From positions 3,030,596 to 3,094,595 of the forward strand of contig NZ_CH672427.1 in assembly GCF_000153205.1 (NCBI RefSeq): a stretch of 64,000 bases of DNA, in the 5' to 3' direction. Position numbers and translations under genes: made by a program. The stretch comes from Nitrococcus mobilis Nb-231 (lineage in GTDB: Bacteria > Pseudomonadota > Gammaproteobacteria > Nitrococcales > Nitrococcaceae). Position 1 is the first letter of the stretch. Each line of letters opens with the position of its first letter. The notes below the pieces were generated by a model, which saw only the letters and a list, made by a program, of their open reading frames with translations, had not been told where the DNA came from and did no database searches. Below are positions 60,081 to 64,000 of this stretch, piece after piece.

Positions 60081-62845
60081 CACGCCACCAACGCCCCTTG
60101 CAAATCATCCAGCATGTCGTTCAATTTCGGCCCCAAAACCTTGCGTGCTTGAAGAATTCCACCCTTGTCGGCGAGACTCGGCACTTCCTGAAAGTCCCGC
60201 GGGGCGATTTCGGCATTGGCGGCGATGAAGGAAGCGATGGCGCGCAGCCAGTCTTCCTGCTCCGCCGTGTACTCCCGCCCTGCTCGTTTCTCACGCCCCA
60301 TCCAGAGATTGAACCGTTGCTCCACCACGGTGGCGAACGGCTCCAGAACCTCGGTCTGCCCGAGCGCGAAGCGCACCAGGCTCACCACCTCGGTCAGCTG
60401 CTCGTCGACGGGTGCGCCGCGCACCTTGGCGGCGTCGAGCCGCTTGTAAGCCTGCCAGACATTGGCGGTGGTCAGGTGGTGCGGCGGGTCGGTCAGGCGC
60501 TGCACCAGCTCGCGAATTGCGGCGTAGGTGAGCCGTTGCCGGCCCGGCGACTGATTGTAGAGGATCTGCAAGGCGGTCAGCTCGTCGCGGTTTTCCTCGA
60601 TGAAGGTCTTGAAGCTGGTGATCGTCGCCTCGGCCTGCTTCATGTCGAAGCCCGCGCTCGTGAGTTTATCAATGGTGATCTCATCGATCACGATGTCGGT
60701 CTTCTGCTTGATGTCCTTGAGCACGGAGCGGGTGGCCGGGTTGTCGAAGGGCCGGCAGGCGGCGTCGGCCAGCTCTTCGATGACCTCGCGTTCTTGGTCG
60801 GGCGTGGGCGCGGCGCCGTGGCGCGCCTCGATGGCGGCCTGTTGCCGGTCGGTGTCGATGGCGTCGAGCAGATCGCGGGCCAGATCGCGCGGGGTCTTGC
60901 CTCCGGTTGCCTCAGTTATGCGGGTGCGGTCCTCGTCACCCAGCTTGCGATCGAGCGCGGCCAGGCGAGCGGCGAGTGATGACAGCGCGTCCTCGTCGCG
61001 CCGCCCCATAGCGATCTGCTCGATCAGGGCGTTGAAGCTGATCGAGCGTTTGCGCTCCAGCGGCTGGCTGGCGTTTTTCTTGGTCTCGGATACACCGACC
61101 GCGTCGATCAGGATGAAGCGGGTCTTGGTCCTGGCATCCGGCGTGACCGCCTGCAAATCGGCGGCCGGTATGGTTCGCACGCCCCGCCCCTTCATTTGCT
61201 CGTAGTAGCCCTCGGATTTCACGTCGCGCATGAAGAGCAGCACCTCGACCGGCTTGATGTCGGTGCCGGTGGCGATCATGTCGACGGTGACGGCAATGCG
61301 GGGGAACGGATCGACCCGGAACGCCTTGATCAGCGCCTTGGGGTCTTCGCCGGTGTTGCGGTAGGTGATTTTCTTGGCGAAGTCGTTGCCCTCGCCGAAG
61401 ACCTCGCGCACCGCGTGGACGATCTCTTCGGCGTGGTTGTCATCCTTGGCGAAGATCAGCGTCTTGGGCAGCCATTCCCCGCTGCGGTCGGGGAACAGTT
61501 CGCTGAACACGCGGCTTTTGTAGGTTTGCAGGACGGTTCGGATCTGGTTCGGGTTGACGACGGATCGGTCGAGCTCCCTGGCGGTGTATTCCAGATCGGC
61601 ATCCAGCGTTTCATAGCGGATCTTGCGGGTGCGCCGGTCACGCACCGGCACCTGAAATCCGGCCGCGTCGGTCTCGACCTTGCCGCCCTGCTCGGTGACA
61701 TGCGTGCGGATGCGGTAGATCTCGTAGCCGACGTTCACGCCGTCGGCGACGGAGCGTTCATACGGGTATTCGGCGACGAGGTTCTGGTTGAAAAAGCCCA
61801 GCGTGTGCTTGGACGGCGTCGCGGTCAGGCCGATGATCGAGGCGTCGAAATACGCCAGCACCTGGCGCCAGAGCCCGTAAATGGAGCGGTGGCATTCATC
61901 GGTGACGATGAAGTCGAAGGTCTCGATGGGTATGTCGGGGTTATAGGACACGGGTAGTGGCTCGCCGGGCTCACCCTGCCATTTCTCGAAGCCGGATGTC
62001 TCTTCCTCTTCCGCGGCTAGATCCTGGCCGCGGAGCATCGAATAGAGGCGCTGGATCGTGGTGATGACGACCTTCGCGTCGCGGTCGATCCGCTGCGATT
62101 GCAAGTGCTGGACGATGTAGGTGTCGGTGAAGCGGTTCGCCGCGCCCGGCGGCTGAAACGCCTGGAACTCGCGCAGGGTCTGATCGCCCAGGTTGTTGCG
62201 GTCGACCAGGAACAGAATGCGCTTCGCGCCCGCCTCGCGGATCAGGCGGTAGGAGAAGGAGCACGCCGTGAAGGTCTTTCCCGCGCCGGTGGCAAGCTGA
62301 ATGAGAGCGCGCGGTTTGGCCTCCGCCAGTGAGGTTTCGAGCCCGTTGATCGCTTCGATCTGGCAGTCTCTCAAGCCCCGCGGGTTGAGCGGCGGCAGGA
62401 CGCGTAAGCGGGCCCGAAGCGTTTCAGGCTGGTGCAGCCACTCGCGGAGCGTCTCCGGGCGATGAAACGCAAACAGCCGGCGCGACCGGGCCTTCGGATC
62501 ACGGCGGTTGCAAAAGAACGTCTCCTCCCCCGTGCTCTCATAGTCATAAATGAGCAGATCGTCCCAGCGCGCCAAGTGCTCGGGAAGCCTGACCATATAC
62601 TTCACGGACTGCTCCGCGACGCCGCTGAGGGTAACCCCGCGCTTCTTCGCCTCGATGACACCGGCCGCCTTACCCGCAACGAACAAAAGGTAATCACAGG
62701 TGCCCGCCGGCAGGGGAAACTCCCGCACGGCGACGCCGAGCGCAGCCTTGCGATCGAGTGCCCCGCGGTCTTGCAGAACCCAGCCAGCCGCCGTTAGCAG
62801 CGCATCGATTTTCTCTCGCGCAAGCTGTTCAGGCGATGAGTTCAC
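60080..62845 (-). CDS. hsdR: Type I restriction enzyme R subunit
   Basis: This 921-residue motor-nuclease has the N-terminal PD-(D/E)xK nuclease (CDYLLFVAGKAAGVIEAKKRG) and superfamily 2 helicase motor: ATGAGKTFTA, VTDECHRSIYG, GLTATPSK and the ATGTDIKP and QMKGRGVR region. The HsdR C-terminal helical domain follows. The start is placed at GTG 62845 (NSSPEQLAREKIDALL); an upstream GTG at 62875 adds 10 residues. All motifs look intact, in contrast to the broken hsdR at 8.2-10.1 kb. The two differ in motif detail and need not be close relatives. Confidence 0.92.
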   Translation of the reverse strand: MNSSPEQLAREKIDALLTAAGWVLQDRGALDRKAALGVAVREFPLPAGTCDYLLFVAGKAAGVIEAKKRGVTLSGVAEQSVKYMVRLPEHLARWDDLLIYDYESTGEETFFCNRRDPKARSRRLFAFHRPETLREWLHQPETLRARLRVLPPLNPRGLRDCQIEAINGLETSLAEAKPRALIQLATGAGKTFTACSFSYRLIREAGAKRILFLVDRNNLGDQTLREFQAFQPPGAANRFTDTYIVQHLQSQRIDRDAKVVITTIQRLYSMLRGQDLAAEEEETSGFEKWQGEPGEPLPVSYNPDIPIETFDFIVTDECHRSIYGLWRQVLAYFDASIIGLTATPSKHTLGFFNQNLVAEYPYERSVADGVNVGYEIYRIRTHVTEQGGKVETDAAGFQVPVRDRRTRKIRYETLDADLEYTARELDRSVVNPNQIRTVLQTYKSRVFSELFPDRSGEWLPKTLIFAKDDNHAEEIVHAVREVFGEGNDFAKKITYRNTGEDPKALIKAFRVDPFPRIAVTVDMIATGTDIKPVEVLLFMRDVKSEGYYEQMKGRGVRTIPAADLQAVTPDARTKTRFILIDAVGVSETKKNASQPLERKRSISFNALIEQIAMGRRDEDALSSLAARLAALDRKLGDEDRTRITEATGGKTPRDLARDLLDAIDTDRQQAAIEARHGAAPTPDQEREVIEELADAACRPFDNPATRSVLKDIKQKTDIVIDEITIDKLTSAGFDMKQAEATITSFKTFIEENRDELTALQILYNQSPGRQRLTYAAIRELVQRLTDPPHHLTTANVWQAYKRLDAAKVRGAPVDEQLTEVVSLVRFALGQTEVLEPFATVVEQRFNLWMGREKRAGREYTAEQEDWLRAIASFIAANAEIAPRDFQEVPSLADKGGILQARKVLGPKLNDMLDDLQGALVA

Positions 62846-63167
62846 GTAGCAAGCCCCCACCAATTCCCGGCACAAACCGACGCATCAGGCTTCGCGGCAC
62901 CTGCTCCGTCCTGTCAACCGACCTGGTTTCCCCATACGCACAGCTCATCAGAGTGCCCGGCACATCTGTAGACGTTGGACCAGCTGCGCACGCGGGATAC
63001 GCTGATGAGTCCAAATGAAAACACGGTAGCAAGGCCATCAGCGACTGACCAATCGTCCTACAAGTATCTAAGTATGGGGCGGATCTGTCCAAGTGCGTGA
63101 CGGTGGTGCGTTTTTCGATAGCGCCCTGGGGACGCTGCCCGCCCTATGTCGACAGGAGCGTACTACA

Positions 63168-63752
63168 ATGCAAGAAGTCAATAATCTGGAGCAGCTGCTC
63201 GAGCGCATTGACGAGGCCGCAGACAGTGGCGGTCAAGTCTCGTTGCGCGAGATCATGGAGACGGTGGGGCGCAGGTCCTTTGGGCCGATCTTGCTGCTCG
63301 CCGGGCTTATCAGCGCGGTGCCGGTCATCGGTGGCATCCCGGGCGTGCCGATCGCGATGGGGCTATTCGTGCTGTTGACCGCCGGGCAATTGCTCTTTCG
63401 CAGGCGCTATTTCTGGCTGCCGCGCTGGCTGATCGAGCGTTCCGTGGCACGAGGCAAGATCCAAAAGGCACTGCGGTGGCTGCGTCGGCCGGCACGGTCC
63501 GTCGATCGGTTGCTGCGCCCTCGCCTCAGGATGTTCACCCAAGGCATCGGAACCTACGCCATCGCGCTCACGTGCGTCCTCATTGCCGCCGCCATGCCGC
63601 TCATGGAGCTCGTGCCGTTCAGCGCCGGCGTGGCCGGCCTCGCCATCGCCGCCTTCGGTCTTGCCCTGATTGCCAACGACGGCTTGCTGGCGTTGTTCGC
63701 CTACTTTTTTACGGCCGCGACGTTCGCAACCATTCTCTACGGTTTCGCCTGA
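63168..63752 (+). CDS. exoD: ExoD-family membrane protein
   Basis: The 194-residue product starts at ATG 63168 with GGAG 9 bases upstream. It carries the ExoD motifs LEQLLERIDEAADSGGQVSLREIMETVGRRSFGPILLLAGLI and GGIPGVPIAMGLFVLL, followed by the RRRYFWLPRWLIERSV loop and four hydrophobic segments toward the C-terminus. ExoD is linked to exopolysaccharide synthesis and alkali tolerance in rhizobia. No known partner is beside it. Confidence 0.88.
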   Translation: MQEVNNLEQLLERIDEAADSGGQVSLREIMETVGRRSFGPILLLAGLISAVPVIGGIPGVPIAMGLFVLLTAGQLLFRRRYFWLPRWLIERSVARGKIQKALRWLRRPARSVDRLLRPRLRMFTQGIGTYAIALTCVLIAAAMPLMELVPFSAGVAGLAIAAFGLALIANDGLLALFAYFFTAATFATILYGFA

Positions 63753-64000
63753 ATGATTAGCGATGAAGCGTCCTCGTCCGCGTCACGAGGGGCGAAAAAG
63801 TGCAGACGGCAGCAAAACGCCTCCCGGTCCCCCTTGTCGCCGGAGTGGATTCGTGCCCTATGGCACCCTCGAGAGGGGATTGGCGAATCGGAGCGACTGC
63901 CGACCGCAGGTGTCGACACCGACCAGGCGAGGCTACCCGCGGCGAGCCACCGAAAAGGTGGTTTATACTGCTGTGCGCGGTCACAGGGGCACTCGAGGGA
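63753..64000. other. Window end, no supported gene
   Basis: The last 248 bases contain only short Arg/Ser-rich frames on both strands and no recognisable domain or palindrome. A gene may begin beyond the window. Confidence 0.5.

Noticed and set aside
58590-62845. Possibility that the type I genes are inactive like the hsdR at 8.2 kb
   Set aside because: All nuclease, helicase, methylase and specificity motifs are present in open frames. Only the intervening accessory gene is broken.

Overview
ORGANISM. The window is GC-rich chromosomal DNA, most likely from a gammaproteobacterium (inference). It carries uup, a BetA-like dehydrogenase, a seven-subunit Mrp antiporter operon with fused mnhAB, an LpxO-like hydroxylase, a PEP-CTERM protein, a RAYT transposase with REP palindromes, and an ATP-grasp/7TM/retropepsin-like operon. 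No rRNA, tRNA or CRISPR array was recognised. LAYOUT. (1) 1-1556: a crotonase domain fused to a crotonyl/acrylyl-CoA-reductase-like domain, cut by the window edge. (2) 1.9-8.0 kb: a same-strand glycan cluster of three paralogous GT4 glycosyltransferases, an asparagine-synthase-type amidotransferase and a sulfotransferase, probably making and decorating a surface polysaccharide. (3) 8.2-13.8 kb: a gene graveyard holding a broken hsdR, a GIY-YIG gene between direct repeats, an intact IS4-family insertion sequence, a doubly inactivated vapBC, an echo of the sulfotransferase 3' end and a broken hicB. (4) 13.9-26.7 kb: mostly intact genes for a small membrane protein, a UPF0178 protein, an SDR, an Asp/Asn-hydroxylase-like (LpxO-type) enzyme, an ACP-FAAL-PlsC fusion, Uup, a GMC oxidoreductase, and the three-gene operon of retropepsin-like protease, inactive transglutaminase-7TM protein and ATP-grasp ligase. 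(5) 26.8-33.2 kb: a second decayed zone with a truncated SDR, a glucoamylase tail, a YaeQ with an internal deletion, a 209-bp IS4-type MITE and a decayed paralogue of the exported protein at 27.4 kb. Between these lie an intact FKBP lipoprotein, a RIO kinase and an orphan lipoprotein. (6) 33.2-45.6 kb: an LldD-like oxidase, an ABC exporter, a DUF488 protein with a truncated DNA-glycosylase segment, a Rieske ferredoxin, DUF3565, a tandem Usp protein and the mnhAB-C-D-E-F-G operon. (7) 45.9-54.9 kb: a HigB-like toxin broken by frameshift, its intact HTH-ImmA partner, a YhaO/YhaN (Mre11/Rad50-like) pair, an ABC-2 export pair and a PEP-CTERM CHRD protein. (8) 55.1-63.8 kb: an SRAP/HMCES-type protein, an apparently intact type I restriction-modification locus in the order hsdR-hsdS-hsdM with a REP-RAYT-REP element and two gene stumps between hsdS and hsdM, and an ExoD-family membrane protein. 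THEMES. Genome defence and decay recur: one dead and one live type I R-M system, three dead toxin-antitoxin modules, and four kinds of small mobile or repeat structure. The surface-glycan genes, ExoD protein and PEP-CTERM protein fit an organism that invests in exopolysaccharide and cell-surface sorting. The Mrp operon and BetA-like enzyme suggest exposure to sodium, pH or osmotic stress. The most unusual items are the crotonase-reductase fusion, the DUF488-glycosylase junction, the MITE with a clear target duplication, the REP-flanked RAYT inside the hsd locus, and the ATP-grasp operon.
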